A DNA stretch of 64,000 bases from JAGDMS01 sp050015455 (lineage in GTDB: Bacteria; Desulfobacterota; Binatia; HRBIN30). The stretch is taken from positions 1 through 64,000 of the forward strand of contig JBEKBJ010000002.1 in the NCBI GenBank assembly GCA_050015455.1, written 5' to 3'. Position 1 is the first letter of the stretch. Every line of letters begins with the position of its first letter. This document shows, in pieces, positions 53,706-60,769 of the stretch. Position numbers and translations under genes: made by a program. The notes below the pieces were generated by a model that worked only from the letters and a program-made list of their open reading frames with translations, was not told the DNA's origin and ran no database searches.

Positions 53706-53747
53706 AGACGCGTAGTGCGGCGCGCTGCGCGCGTGTCCCCCGGTGCG

Positions 53748-53776
53748 TTGACAAATTGCATGTCTGTGCATATAAG
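53748..53776 (+). promoter_or_regulatory. arsR promoter with internal operator
   Basis: TTGACA (53748-53753), a 17-bp spacer and TATAAG (53771-53776): a near-consensus sigma-70 promoter. The spacer holds TTGCATGTCTGTGCA (53756-53770), repeated with one change before arsM. A bound ArsR dimer would block polymerase, giving classic autorepression relieved by arsenite. Confidence 0.8.
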
Positions 53777-53802
53777 CATCAGAGTCGAGGTGGGAGCAGA
53801 TC

Positions 53803-54150
53803 ATGGCGATCCCGAACCGCACAACCCGTGAGAAGGCCGCGCGCGAACTGACGGATCTCCTCGATTCCAAGCTGTTCAAGGCGCTGTGCGAGCTGGCGCG
53901 GGTCGAGATCGTGAGGTTCCTGACCGTGGAAGGGCGGTCGGATGTGAGCACGATCGCCAAGCATTTCCCGCAGCATGCCTCGGTGGTGTCGCGGCACCTC
54001 GCCGTCTTGCACGACGCCGGCGTCTTGCGGCGGCGTAAGGATGGCCGGCACGTCTATTTCGAGGTGGACGCCGCCTCGATGGTCGGCCGCATGGACAAGA
54101 TCCTCGGTCGGTTTCGCAGGATCGTCCCGCTCTGCTGTCCGCGGAAGTGA
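53803..54150 (+). CDS. arsR: ArsR-family repressor
   Basis: A 115-aa winged-helix regulator. The HTH is at ~45-75 (STIAKHFPQHASVVSRHLAVLHDAGVL) and the wing at RRRKDGRHVYFEV. No CVC box is present in the recognition region; instead a vicinal Cys pair lies near the C-terminus (PLCCPRK, Cys111-Cys112), as in ArsR variants that sense As(III) through C-terminal cysteines. It lies directly downstream of a strong promoter containing its probable operator, and upstream of arsM. ATG 53803. Arsenic sensing is inferred from the arsM neighbour and the cysteines. Confidence 0.9.
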   Translation: MAIPNRTTREKAARELTDLLDSKLFKALCELARVEIVRFLTVEGRSDVSTIAKHFPQHASVVSRHLAVLHDAGVLRRRKDGRHVYFEVDAASMVGRMDKILGRFRRIVPLCCPRK

Positions 54151-54168
54151 TCTCTTGTGCGGCAACAA

Positions 54169-54193
54169 TTGCATATCTGTGCACGGATACAAT
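54169..54193 (+). promoter_or_regulatory. Second ArsR operator and -10 in front of arsM
   Basis: TTGCATATCTGTGCA (54169-54183) matches the arsR operator in 14 of 15 positions; TACAAT (54188-54193) is a plausible -10 that it abuts. arsM therefore probably has its own ArsR-controlled start in addition to read-through from arsR. Confidence 0.65.
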
Positions 54194-54212
54194 AAGGGAA
54201 AGGACGAACTTT

Positions 54213-55073
54213 ATGGAAGACGTGGATCGACGTGAGGATCCGGAGGCGACGCGCACCACGGTGCGCGAGCGATATGGCCGCGTCGCGGAAGGGTCGACGG
54301 GCTGCTGCGGTGCGCCCGACGGGCACGCGGAGCAGAGCCGGCGCCTCGGTTATACCGATGCCGAGATGGCGGCGGTGCCGCAGGGCGCCGACCTCGGCCT
54401 TGGCTGCGGCAACCCGACGGCGCTGGCGTCGCTGCAGCCTGGGCAGACCGTGCTCGACCTTGGCTCGGGCGCCGGGTTCGATGCGTTCCTGGCGGCGCGA
54501 ACGGTAGGCGCCGATGGGCACGTGATCGGCGTCGACATGACCCCGGCCATGATTGCCAAGGCGCAAGAGAACGCCCGCACGGCAGGTATCAGCAACACCG
54601 AGTTCCGGCTCGGGACGGTCGAGGAATTGCCGGTCGAGAGTGCGAGCATCGACGTCGTGATCTCCAACTGCGTGATCAACCTGTCGCCCGACAAGCCGCG
54701 CGTGTTCCGCGAAGCCTTTCGCGTCCTCAAGCCCGGCGGCCGCTTGTTGGTCTCCGACATCGTGCTGCGCGCGCCGCTGCCGGAGCGCGTGCGGGCTAGC
54801 GTGGAGGCCTACGTCGGGTGCATTGCCGGCGCGGCCCTCATCGACGACTACCTGCAGGCGATCGGCGCTGCCGGCTTCACCGCCGTGCAGGTGATGAAGG
54901 AAACGGACGCCTCGGCACTGCTGTCCGCGGACTGTGCCTGCGTGTCCGACCCGCTCGTCGCCGACATCATTGCCGCGATCGGGGACGCCGAGGAGCTGCG
55001 CCATCTCGTCACCAGCGTCGTCAGCATTACCGTGAGCGCGCGCAAGCGTGACAGGCGTGGGTTGGCGGTCTGA
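54213..55073 (+). CDS. arsM: Arsenite S-adenosylmethionine methyltransferase ArsM
   Basis: Methylates arsenite with SAM to methylarsenicals. The 286-aa protein has the SAM site VLDLGSGAGFDAFLAAR (~85-100) and the ArsM pattern of conserved cysteines: GSTGCCGAPDG (~27-37), ISNCVINLSPDK (~150) and AYVGCIAGA (~203). Other landmarks: YGRVAEG, LGYTDAEMAAVP, EFRLGTVEELPV and PGGRLLVSDIVL. AAAGGA precedes ATG 54213; the longer frame to 54147 has no such site and would overlap the operator. It follows arsR by 62 bp and precedes two DUF2284 genes. Confidence 0.94.
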   Translation: MEDVDRREDPEATRTTVRERYGRVAEGSTGCCGAPDGHAEQSRRLGYTDAEMAAVPQGADLGLGCGNPTALASLQPGQTVLDLGSGAGFDAFLAARTVGADGHVIGVDMTPAMIAKAQENARTAGISNTEFRLGTVEELPVESASIDVVISNCVINLSPDKPRVFREAFRVLKPGGRLLVSDIVLRAPLPERVRASVEAYVGCIAGAALIDDYLQAIGAAGFTAVQVMKETDASALLSADCACVSDPLVADIIAAIGDAEELRHLVTSVVSITVSARKRDRRGLAV

Positions 55074-55098
55074 GTGTCGAAAGGGGGAGGCCATTGGC

Positions 55099-55776
55099 AT
55101 GCAGCAACCGGAAAGGCGAACGATCAAGTTCTCGGCGGAGGTGAAAGACATCGAGGTGCTCCTCGAGTATTCGCGACAGGTGGGCGCCGAAAGAGCTCTA
55201 GCGGTCAAGGTCGCGGACCTGACTTTCATGGAATCGAGGCGGCGCAAATGCGAAGTGCCCGCTTGCGCTTCGTACCTCACGAACCTGCACTGTCCTCCGA
55301 AAGCCCCGGCCGCCAAAAGGATGGAATCGTGCCTTCCGGGCTCGTACGAGTACGGCATCCTCGCCGTCATGTACAGTCCGGAACAGGATGTGGTGTTTCC
55401 GAATCAAGTGCGTGGCGGCGGCAAGTGGTCGATCAAGACCAGCAAGCTGGTCGAACGCATCGAATCCCGTGCGCAGGCCCTGGGGTACTACAAGGCGATG
55501 GGCTTCACCTGCGGCCCGTGCGCCTTGTGCGGCATGTGGACGGAACCGTGGGTCATGAAAGTGCTGGTGCAAGAGGACGCCCGCAAGTGCGCCGTGCTCG
55601 ACGGCAAGATCTGCCTGTTGCATCGTCGTTCGCGACCGTCGCCCGAAGCCTGTGGCATCAATCTCATCGACTTCATTCGCGACGTAGGGCTCGCACCGAA
55701 GCACCTGGTCTTCCCGGAAGTGTCACCCGAGGCCGTCCCACGATGCCCGTGGTACGCTTTTGTCCTCGTTGCCTGA
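55099..55776 (+). CDS. DUF2284 Cys-rich metal-binding protein, copy 1
   Basis: A 225-aa protein of the DUF2284 'predicted metal-binding' family. Conserved cysteine sets: RRKCEVPACASYLTNLHCPP (~residues 50-69) and GFTCGPCALCG (~135-145), with further Cys at KCAVLDGKICL. These probably bind an iron-sulfur cluster or another metal. GGGGGAGG precedes ATG 55099. It begins 25 bp after arsM and 39 bp before the second copy, so it belongs to the arsenic operon. The function in arsenic handling is unknown and is an inference from position only. Confidence 0.8.
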   Translation: MQQPERRTIKFSAEVKDIEVLLEYSRQVGAERALAVKVADLTFMESRRRKCEVPACASYLTNLHCPPKAPAAKRMESCLPGSYEYGILAVMYSPEQDVVFPNQVRGGGKWSIKTSKLVERIESRAQALGYYKAMGFTCGPCALCGMWTEPWVMKVLVQEDARKCAVLDGKICLLHRRSRPSPEACGINLIDFIRDVGLAPKHLVFPEVSPEAVPRCPWYAFVLVA

Positions 55777-55815
55777 TCCGAACGTCAACCACGGCACGAA
55801 AGGAGAATGCAGAGA

Positions 55816-56550
55816 ATGACAGAGCGGAGCCAGAGCCGCGTCACGCTGACCCCACGGCAGTTCGGAGCGGAAAGAACGGATCGGCCCGCGGTGAGTATCA
55901 AAGCCAAGGCCGACAGGGCAGATCTCGATAAGCTTGCGACGTTTGCAAAGGGTGTCGGCGCCATCGACGCGTTGGCCGCACCCACGAATGTGCTTGCCGT
56001 CAGCGAGGTTATGCGTCTGAAGTGCCAGATCCCAGCATGCTGGGGGTTCAACGCGAGTCCGTTTTGCCCACCGCGCAGCGCGACCGCGGAGGAGATGAAG
56101 GCCATTGTCGGGGAGTGTAACTGGACGCTGTTGCTAGCCATTCCTCGTCCGGCGGCGGCGACCGGCTCGGCAGCTGAGCTGTTTGAACACTCGAACAGAG
56201 TGAAGGAGGTCGTGGGAAGAACGGAGGTCGAGGCGCAGTATGACGGCTTGCTCGATACCATGGGATTTGTCGGTGGCCCCTGCACGCTCTGCGGCATGTT
56301 TAGTGAGGAGTGGATCCAGGAAATGAAGAAAGGAGCGGACGTTCCGTACTGCCCATTAGTCCAACGGACGGCGCCCCTCTGTCTCCATGCTTATCACGGC
56401 AGGCCGGCCGCCCAAGCTGTGGGTTTCGACATGTACCTGACGGCGAAACGTGTCGGCTGGGAGAAGCACCTCTATCCGCCGGAACCGGTGGCCGATGGCC
56501 GCATGGACTGGCCGTGTTTGCCCGGCGTCTACCCCTTGCTCATCAAGTAG
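55816..56550 (+). CDS. DUF2284 Cys-rich metal-binding protein, copy 2
   Basis: A 244-aa paralogue of the preceding protein, with MRLKCQIPACWGFNASPFCPP (first Cys set) and GFVGGPCTLCGMF (second set, lacking the first Cys of copy 1), plus YCPLV and APLCLHAY. The arrangement of metal sites therefore differs slightly between copies. AGGAG lies ten bases before ATG 55816 and only one base from an ATG at 55807; I prefer the former. It ends the arsR-arsM-DUF2284-DUF2284 cluster. Confidence 0.8.
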   Translation: MTERSQSRVTLTPRQFGAERTDRPAVSIKAKADRADLDKLATFAKGVGAIDALAAPTNVLAVSEVMRLKCQIPACWGFNASPFCPPRSATAEEMKAIVGECNWTLLLAIPRPAAATGSAAELFEHSNRVKEVVGRTEVEAQYDGLLDTMGFVGGPCTLCGMFSEEWIQEMKKGADVPYCPLVQRTAPLCLHAYHGRPAAQAVGFDMYLTAKRVGWEKHLYPPEPVADGRMDWPCLPGVYPLLIK

Positions 56551-56635
56551 CGACTCGATGCAGGCCGGTGGATTCTCAGTACGCACTCAGTCGGCGTAGC
56601 TTTCTGCGCATCAGCGGCCCTGCCACCCTCACGGA

Positions 56636-56720
56636 TTCTCATCCGAGCCATGGTTGGCGGCGTCTTCCTCTCGGGAGGGAATCCAGAAGTTTCTCTTCCC
56701 CGCTGCCCTGGGAGTAGGGT
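56636..56720 (+). pseudogene. DoxX gene fragment
   Basis: ~75 bp nearly identical to 45594-45665 in the DoxX gene (RAMVGGVFLS... region), with a one-base insertion in a G-run that breaks the frame and no start or continuation. It shows a former second DoxX gene or a local copying event from 45.6 kb, 11 kb away. Confidence 0.75.
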
Positions 56721-56880
56721 GACAAGAGGGTGACAAGAGGTTGACGTTGGCCGAAGGTTTGAGTACGTTCGGAATCACTGCGGCGGTGGGGTCCGCCCCT
56801 AACCATCCAGGCTGAGCGCGAAGCCAGCTCGGGTCAATGACCCCTACTCGGTGAAACGCGGGTGGGGGTTTTTCGTAAAG
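56721..56880. other. Gene-free leader upstream of the dynamin gene
   Basis: 160 bp with no gene. Contains the short tandem GGGTGACAAGA GGGTGACAAGA (56718-56739) and a GGGTGGGGGTTTTT tract (56861-56875). It may be an mRNA leader. Confidence 0.35.
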
Positions 56881-56910
56881 CCTCTACCCGGAAGGGTGTG
56901 AGGTTTTTTT
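56881..56910 (+). terminator. Rho-independent terminator before the dynamin gene
   Basis: Stem CCTCTACCC / GGGTGTGAGG (nine pairs including one T-G, with a single bulge), loop GGAA, followed by seven T. It ends only 10 bp before the dynamin ATG. It may end the arsenic transcript ~330 bp upstream, but its position inside the leader also allows attenuation of the dynamin gene. Confidence 0.65.
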
Positions 56911-56920
56911 GTTGGCGACG

Positions 56921-58702
56921 ATGGAACCAACCGCGGCGGAACCGGAGATCGCCACCTACGGTGCGCTCAAGCAGGCGTTTCAGGCAGCGGTTTCTCAGCT
57001 GACCGGGCTGCTGTCTCATGGCACCTGGAGCCCACTGGCGCAGCGACTCGCTCCAATCGCGGATAAGCTGGCCCGCAACCGCTTCCATCTCGCTGTCCTC
57101 GGGCAGTTCAAGCGCGGCAAGACGACCTTCATCAACGCCCTGCTCGGTGCCGACATCCTGCCCACCGGCATCGTACCGCTCACCTCGATCGTCACGCTGA
57201 TCGAGTACGGCAGCGAGCCGGGAGCGACGGTGCATTTCCGTAACCACCGCACGCAAGTCATCGCACTCGACGAGGTGGCCGCTTACGTCACTGAGCGCGA
57301 CAATCCGCAGAACAAGAAGAACGTCGCCCGTGTCGAAGCGACCTATCCGGCTGCGATCCTGCGCGACGGCGTCATCCTCATCGACACCCCGGGCATCGGC
57401 TCCACCTACGAGCACAACACCGACGTCGCGTATCAGTTCCTGCCGCAAGTGGACGCCGCCATCTTCGTGGCCTCGGTCGATCCGCCGCTCAGCCAGGCGG
57501 AGAAGGATTTCTTGATCGCCATTCGTGAATACGCGGCCAAGCTGTTCTTCGTCCTCAACAAGATCGACTACGTCAGCGAGACGGAGCGACGCGAGTTGCT
57601 GGATTTCCTGCACACCGTGCTGGCAACCGAGCTGGGCATCGTCGAGCCGAAGATTTTTCCGCTCTCGGCGAAGCGCGCGCTGGCCGCGGCGCTGCATGGG
57701 GGAGAGGATGGTGGCCTGCCAGCGTTTCGCGCCACGCTCGACCACTTTCTGCTGCACGAGAAAGGGAGCGTGGCACTCACCGCCGCAACGGGGTCGGCCC
57801 TGCGGCTGGCAGGGGAAGCGCGCTTCCTGCTCGAGGTTGAACAGCGGGCGTTGGCGACACCGCTCGAAGAGCTGGAGGAGAAGCTCGCCGAGTTCGACCG
57901 CTTGCGGACACGGGCCGAGCAAGACCACCGCGACTTCCAGCACCTGCTGAAAGCGGAAGCGCAACAGTTGATGAGTATACTCGATGAAGAACTGCCGGCG
58001 CTCAAAACGGAACAGGTTCCCGTGCTCGAAGCGGCGCTGCGCGCCTTTGCCGACAGCCATGCAGAGCTCAAAGGACGCCATCTCGGGTACGCCTTGCAGG
58101 ACGAGCTGAAGCGGGTGTTGATCGATCATTTCGAGGGCTGGCGGCGTGCCAAGGAGCAGCGGCTCGATGCGGATTTCCGCGCTCTGTCCGGCCGCTTCGT
58201 GGAAGCGGCGAACCAGATCATTGCGCGCGTGGTGGAATTGTCGGCGGCGCTGTTCAATTTGCCGCCGGTGCCGCTGGCGAGCGTCGAGGGGCTCAGCACG
58301 GAGAGCCAGCTGTACTACATGGTGGGCGAGGACCCGGTGCTGCTCAGCATCGAGCCGATCTACTTTTCGACCTTGCTGCCCGGGCGCTTCACGCGCCGCT
58401 TCGTCGTCGGCGACGCGCTCAAGCACGTGCCGATCGAGGCGGAGCGGAACTGTGGCCGGTTACGCTACGACTTCCTGACGCGCATCGAACAGAGCGTGAA
58501 CCGCTTCGCGCAACAATTGGCGGAGCGTATCCACCTCACCGTGGGCAGCATCCGCCGCGCCATCGAGGCCGGAACCGTCGAACGCGCACACAGCGGAGAG
58601 CAGGCGGCGGCAAGGCAAGCGGCAATCGACGGGCAGTTGGCGACGCTGGTCGCCGTGGACGCACGCCTGGATGCGATCCGCACGCAGGCGGCAACCTTGT
58701 GA
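56921..58702 (+). CDS. Bacterial dynamin-like GTPase
   Basis: A 593-aa large GTPase. G1 GQFKRGKTTFINALLG (~residues 59-74), G2 Thr in PLTSIVTLIEYG, G3 DTPGIGS (~157), G4 NKIDYV (~211). The rest is mostly helical, with long coiled-coil stretches (LEELEEKLAEFDRLRTRAEQ; RRAKEQRLDADFRAL), consistent with the dynamin bundle and trunk. No obvious transmembrane paddle. Relatives remodel membranes and act in stress or phage defence. ATG 56921 is used; TTG codons at 56909/56912 extend the frame into the terminator. It stands alone, not paired with a second dynamin gene as many are. Confidence 0.88.
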   Translation: MEPTAAEPEIATYGALKQAFQAAVSQLTGLLSHGTWSPLAQRLAPIADKLARNRFHLAVLGQFKRGKTTFINALLGADILPTGIVPLTSIVTLIEYGSEPGATVHFRNHRTQVIALDEVAAYVTERDNPQNKKNVARVEATYPAAILRDGVILIDTPGIGSTYEHNTDVAYQFLPQVDAAIFVASVDPPLSQAEKDFLIAIREYAAKLFFVLNKIDYVSETERRELLDFLHTVLATELGIVEPKIFPLSAKRALAAALHGGEDGGLPAFRATLDHFLLHEKGSVALTAATGSALRLAGEARFLLEVEQRALATPLEELEEKLAEFDRLRTRAEQDHRDFQHLLKAEAQQLMSILDEELPALKTEQVPVLEAALRAFADSHAELKGRHLGYALQDELKRVLIDHFEGWRRAKEQRLDADFRALSGRFVEAANQIIARVVELSAALFNLPPVPLASVEGLSTESQLYYMVGEDPVLLSIEPIYFSTLLPGRFTRRFVVGDALKHVPIEAERNCGRLRYDFLTRIEQSVNRFAQQLAERIHLTVGSIRRAIEAGTVERAHSGEQAAARQAAIDGQLATLVAVDARLDAIRTQAATL

Positions 58703-58734
58703 GGGAGATGCAAATGAGCAAGCTGGAGAGTTGC

Positions 58735-58860
58735 CCTCCAGGGCCATCGTGGGGCTTCCGTGGGCGCAGGTTTCGGTCACCGCCGGGCTCGTCTACGCTG
58801 CCGTCCTGAGCTTGGCCGGCGCCGTTTTGATCCCACGGGTGCGTGCCCCGCTCCTGTCGC
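58735..58860 (+). pseudogene. Membrane-protein fragment
   Basis: Frame encoding VGLPWAQVSVTAGLVYAAVL then SLAGAVLIPRV: one membrane helix and flank of an unidentified transporter-like protein, without start or continuation. It overlaps, antisense, the broken end of folK, suggesting the two were joined by a deletion. Confidence 0.35.
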
Positions 58861-59105
58861 CGCCCGAGCGTCCGCTCGATTGCCAGCAGCGCGTTCATAA
58901 GTTGCCGCGGCATTAGATCCCTTTCCGCTTCGACCGCGCAATTCAGAAACCAGCCCCTCCCGCGGACGTCCACTGGCCCCGTTTCGTAGAGCGACGATTG
59001 CCGGGTCACGCGGACGCCATGCGCTCCGAGCGCTTCAATGGCCCGCGCGATATTCTGCGCGCGGGCTCCCAGGTTCGATCCCAACGATAGATACACAGTC
59101 TTCAT
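58842..59105 (-). pseudogene. folK: Truncated folK (HPPK)
   Basis: ATG 59105 starts a good HPPK N-terminus: MKTVYLSLGSNLGARAQNI, QSSLYETGPVDVRGRGWFLN, and LLAIERTLGR. Homology ends at about residue 86 (GRRQERG), exactly before the catalytic RYGPRTLDLDIL region with its two metal-binding Asp. The frame then continues to 58536 through Pro/Arg-rich antisense sequence. The enzyme cannot be functional; another folK is presumably elsewhere. Confidence 0.72.
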
Positions 59106-59195
59106 CGAGGAGCGAACATTTTAGTATTGCGCGTGCCCGCCAGTTGACAGTCAGCACCCGAGGGGCGAAGGATTCGCGACATCCGGGAGGCGCCA

Positions 59196-59687
59196 ATGGC
59201 AGACCCAAAGAAACTGACGTGGCTGCGCGTAGATCAGCGAGAGTTGATACATGCTCTTCGAACCACGGTCGCAGCGGTGGCTTCCTTGCTGATTGCCCGC
59301 TGGTGCCGGTTGCCGGAGTCATACTGGGCCGCCATTGCAACCATGATCGTCATGCAATCAACGCTTGGCGCGGCATGGACCGTCTCGAAAGATCGCTTGG
59401 CTGGAACTGCGCTAGGCGCCGCTGCGGGAGGGTTGCTGGCAACCTATGCGGCGCAAAACGTAGCCGTGTTTGGCGCCGGGCTGTTGGCGTTGGGAGTGCT
59501 GTGCGCCATCCTGCGCATCGAGCGAAGCGCGTATCGCTATGCGGGAATCACGTTGGTCATTGTCATGCTGGTTGCGCGCGCTCAGCCCGCCTGGATCATC
59601 GCCATTCACCGCTTCATCGAAATCTCGGTTGGAATCGCGGTCGGATTGATTGTCACCGCGCTCTGGCCCGAATACCGCTCTCAGTGA
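59196..59687 (+). CDS. Short FUSC-family membrane protein
   Basis: A 163-aa protein with about five membrane helices that corresponds to the N-terminal membrane unit of FUSC/aromatic-acid-exporter proteins: ELIHALRTTVAAVASLLIARW, ESYWAAIATMIVMQSTLGAAW, KDRLAGTALGAAAGGLLA and IEISVGIAVGLIVTALWP. The cytoplasmic C-terminal domain of full-length members is absent, as in a known short subgroup. GGGAGG precedes ATG 59196. The transported compound is unknown. Confidence 0.85.
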   Translation: MADPKKLTWLRVDQRELIHALRTTVAAVASLLIARWCRLPESYWAAIATMIVMQSTLGAAWTVSKDRLAGTALGAAAGGLLATYAAQNVAVFGAGLLALGVLCAILRIERSAYRYAGITLVIVMLVARAQPAWIIAIHRFIEISVGIAVGLIVTALWPEYRSQ

Positions 59688-59717
59688 GTATTGCCCAGCG
59701 GTTGAAACCGCGGCTAC
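59687..59717 (+). repeat. Palindromic repeat flanking brnTA, left copy
   Basis: AGTATTGCCCAGCGGTTGAA followed by ACCGCGGCTAC; contains the hairpin GCGGTT/AACCGC. A second direct copy is at 60431-60464, on the other side of the toxin-antitoxin pair. Confidence 0.65.
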
Positions 59718-59732
59718 AAAGCACCAAGCATG

Positions 59733-59749
59733 TCCTGAGCCTGTCGAAG
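59733..59749. repeat. Dispersed palindromic repeat, copy 3
   Basis: CCTGAGCCTGTCGAAGG, followed at 59766 by a half-copy (CCCTGAGC). Same family as 38203-38219 and 51936-51953. Confidence 0.6.
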
Positions 59750-59842
59750 GGCCCACCGGAGCTTGCCCTGAGCATCTCCTGCGTGGCGCACCGTTGGCGT
59801 TTCGGCAGGCGTCAAGGGTCCAAGTCCCATCGCGTCCTGACG

Positions 59843-59880
59843 GTTGCCTTTGTATATACGATAGCATACGCTGCCCACTA
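59843..59880 (+). promoter_or_regulatory. Probable autoregulated brnTA promoter
   Basis: An AT-rich island (TTGTATATACGATAGCATAC) in otherwise GC-rich DNA directly before brnT, with imperfect GTAT/ATAC symmetry. BrnT-BrnA complexes are known to repress their own promoter at such sites. The exact -35/-10 cannot be fixed. Confidence 0.4.
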
Positions 59881-60162
59881 GTGAGATTTACGTGGGACGA
59901 GAGCAAGAACACCGCCAACTTCCGCGAGCACGGAGCCTGGTTCGAAGAAGCTCAGACCGTGTGGACAGATCCGCTGGCCGCCGAGTTCTTTGATCCCGAG
60001 CACAGCGCGGAGGAGGAGCGCTTCATTCGCGTCGGGTATTCTCGGAAGGAGCGGCTCCTGCTTGTCGTCTTTTGCGAAAGAGAAGACGGGAGCACGGTTC
60101 GCATCATCTCTGCGAGAAAGGCAACCGCCAAGGAGAGCAAGGCTCATGAAGAAGGAGTATGA
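59881..60162 (+). CDS. brnT: BrnT-family ribonuclease toxin
   Basis: A 93-aa toxin starting at GTG 59881: VRFTWDESKNTANFREHGAW with the family's N-terminal F-x-WD-x2-K-x2-N-x3-HG motif, then EEAQTVWTDPLAAEFFDPEH, EERFIRVGYS, LLLVVFCERE and the C-terminal RIISARKATAKESKAHE (RxISARxA-x4-E). Full-length, with the expected motifs intact. Its 3' end overlaps the antitoxin start by 17 bp, the usual brnTA arrangement. Confidence 0.92.
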   Translation: MRFTWDESKNTANFREHGAWFEEAQTVWTDPLAAEFFDPEHSAEEERFIRVGYSRKERLLLVVFCEREDGSTVRIISARKATAKESKAHEEGV

Positions 60163-60397
60163 TCTCAAGAAGCTCACGAAACGACCGGGGAGAGTCAAGA
60201 CGCATCCCAGCGCCGCGAAGGTTCCGGTAAGCATTCGTCTCGATGGCGTGGTGCTTGCTGAGCTTCGCAACGAAGCGCACCGGCTAGGAATCGCCTATCA
60301 AACACTCGTGGGGAGCATTCTGCACCGCTTCGTCCACGGACAGCTGGTCGACCCGAAATCCGTCAACCTGAACGACCTTCTCAAGCGGGCTTCGTAG
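60146..60397 (+). CDS. brnA: BrnA-family antitoxin
   Basis: An 83-aa antitoxin beginning MKKEYDLKKLTKRPGRVKTHP at ATG 60146. The central PVSIRLDGVVLAELRNEAHRLGIAYQTLVGSILHRFVHG is a ribbon-helix-helix unit (here of the CopG/BrnA type) that would bind the promoter, while the N-terminal tail contacts BrnT. It overlaps brnT by 17 bp. The pair appears intact and may stabilise this region. Confidence 0.9.
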   Translation: MKKEYDLKKLTKRPGRVKTHPSAAKVPVSIRLDGVVLAELRNEAHRLGIAYQTLVGSILHRFVHGQLVDPKSVNLNDLLKRAS

Positions 60398-60430
60398 CGG
60401 CACAGCGGCAACAGGGGCGGCGGCACGGCA

Positions 60431-60464
60431 AGTATTGCCCAGCGGTTTTCAACCGCCGGGCTAC
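60431..60464 (+). repeat. Palindromic repeat flanking brnTA, right copy
   Basis: AGTATTGCCCAGCGGTTTTC followed by AACCGCCGGGCTAC; direct copy of 59687-59717 with a three-base larger loop. Confidence 0.65.
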
Positions 60465-60538
60465 CGCTCTTGCCAACCCTGCAATCGCGATTGCTCTGTG
60501 GTAAGAACATGTCGACGCGAGCATCGAGAGGAGCAGAC

Positions 60539-60769
60539 ATGTCGCACGTGGTCGCTATCGAGTTGGAAATGCCGGACGACCTGGCCCGCTTTCGCTTGCC
60601 GCTCGCTGTGAACCAGCGTCTCCAGGAGCTACTCGACCGCCAGGATCGCGGTGATCGGCTGACGGCTGCGGAGCGCAAGGAAGCCGAAGGCCTCGTGAAT
60701 CTGGCGGAGTTGCTGTCGCTCCTGCAGCTGCGCGCCGCACGAGTGAGGAAGCCGGCAAGGAAGTTGTGA
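60539..60769 (+). CDS. Small helical protein paired with an HNH nuclease
   Basis: A 76-aa acidic, Leu-rich helical protein (AIELEMPDDLARFRLPLAVNQRLQELLDRQD then LTAAERKEAEGLVNLAELLSLLQLR). GAGAGGAG precedes ATG 60539. Its last codons overlap the HNH gene start (GTGA). Proteins of this size and composition are often encoded just before small HNH nucleases, which suggests an antitoxin-like or adaptor role; this is from memory of the gene pair, not proof. Confidence 0.7.
   Translation: MSHVVAIELEMPDDLARFRLPLAVNQRLQELLDRQDRGDRLTAAERKEAEGLVNLAELLSLLQLRAARVRKPARKL

Noticed and set aside
56834..58426. 530-aa minus-strand open frame
   Set aside because: Exactly antisense to the dynamin-like GTPase, whose G motifs are unmistakable; composition (Arg, Gln, His-rich) is that of a shadow frame.
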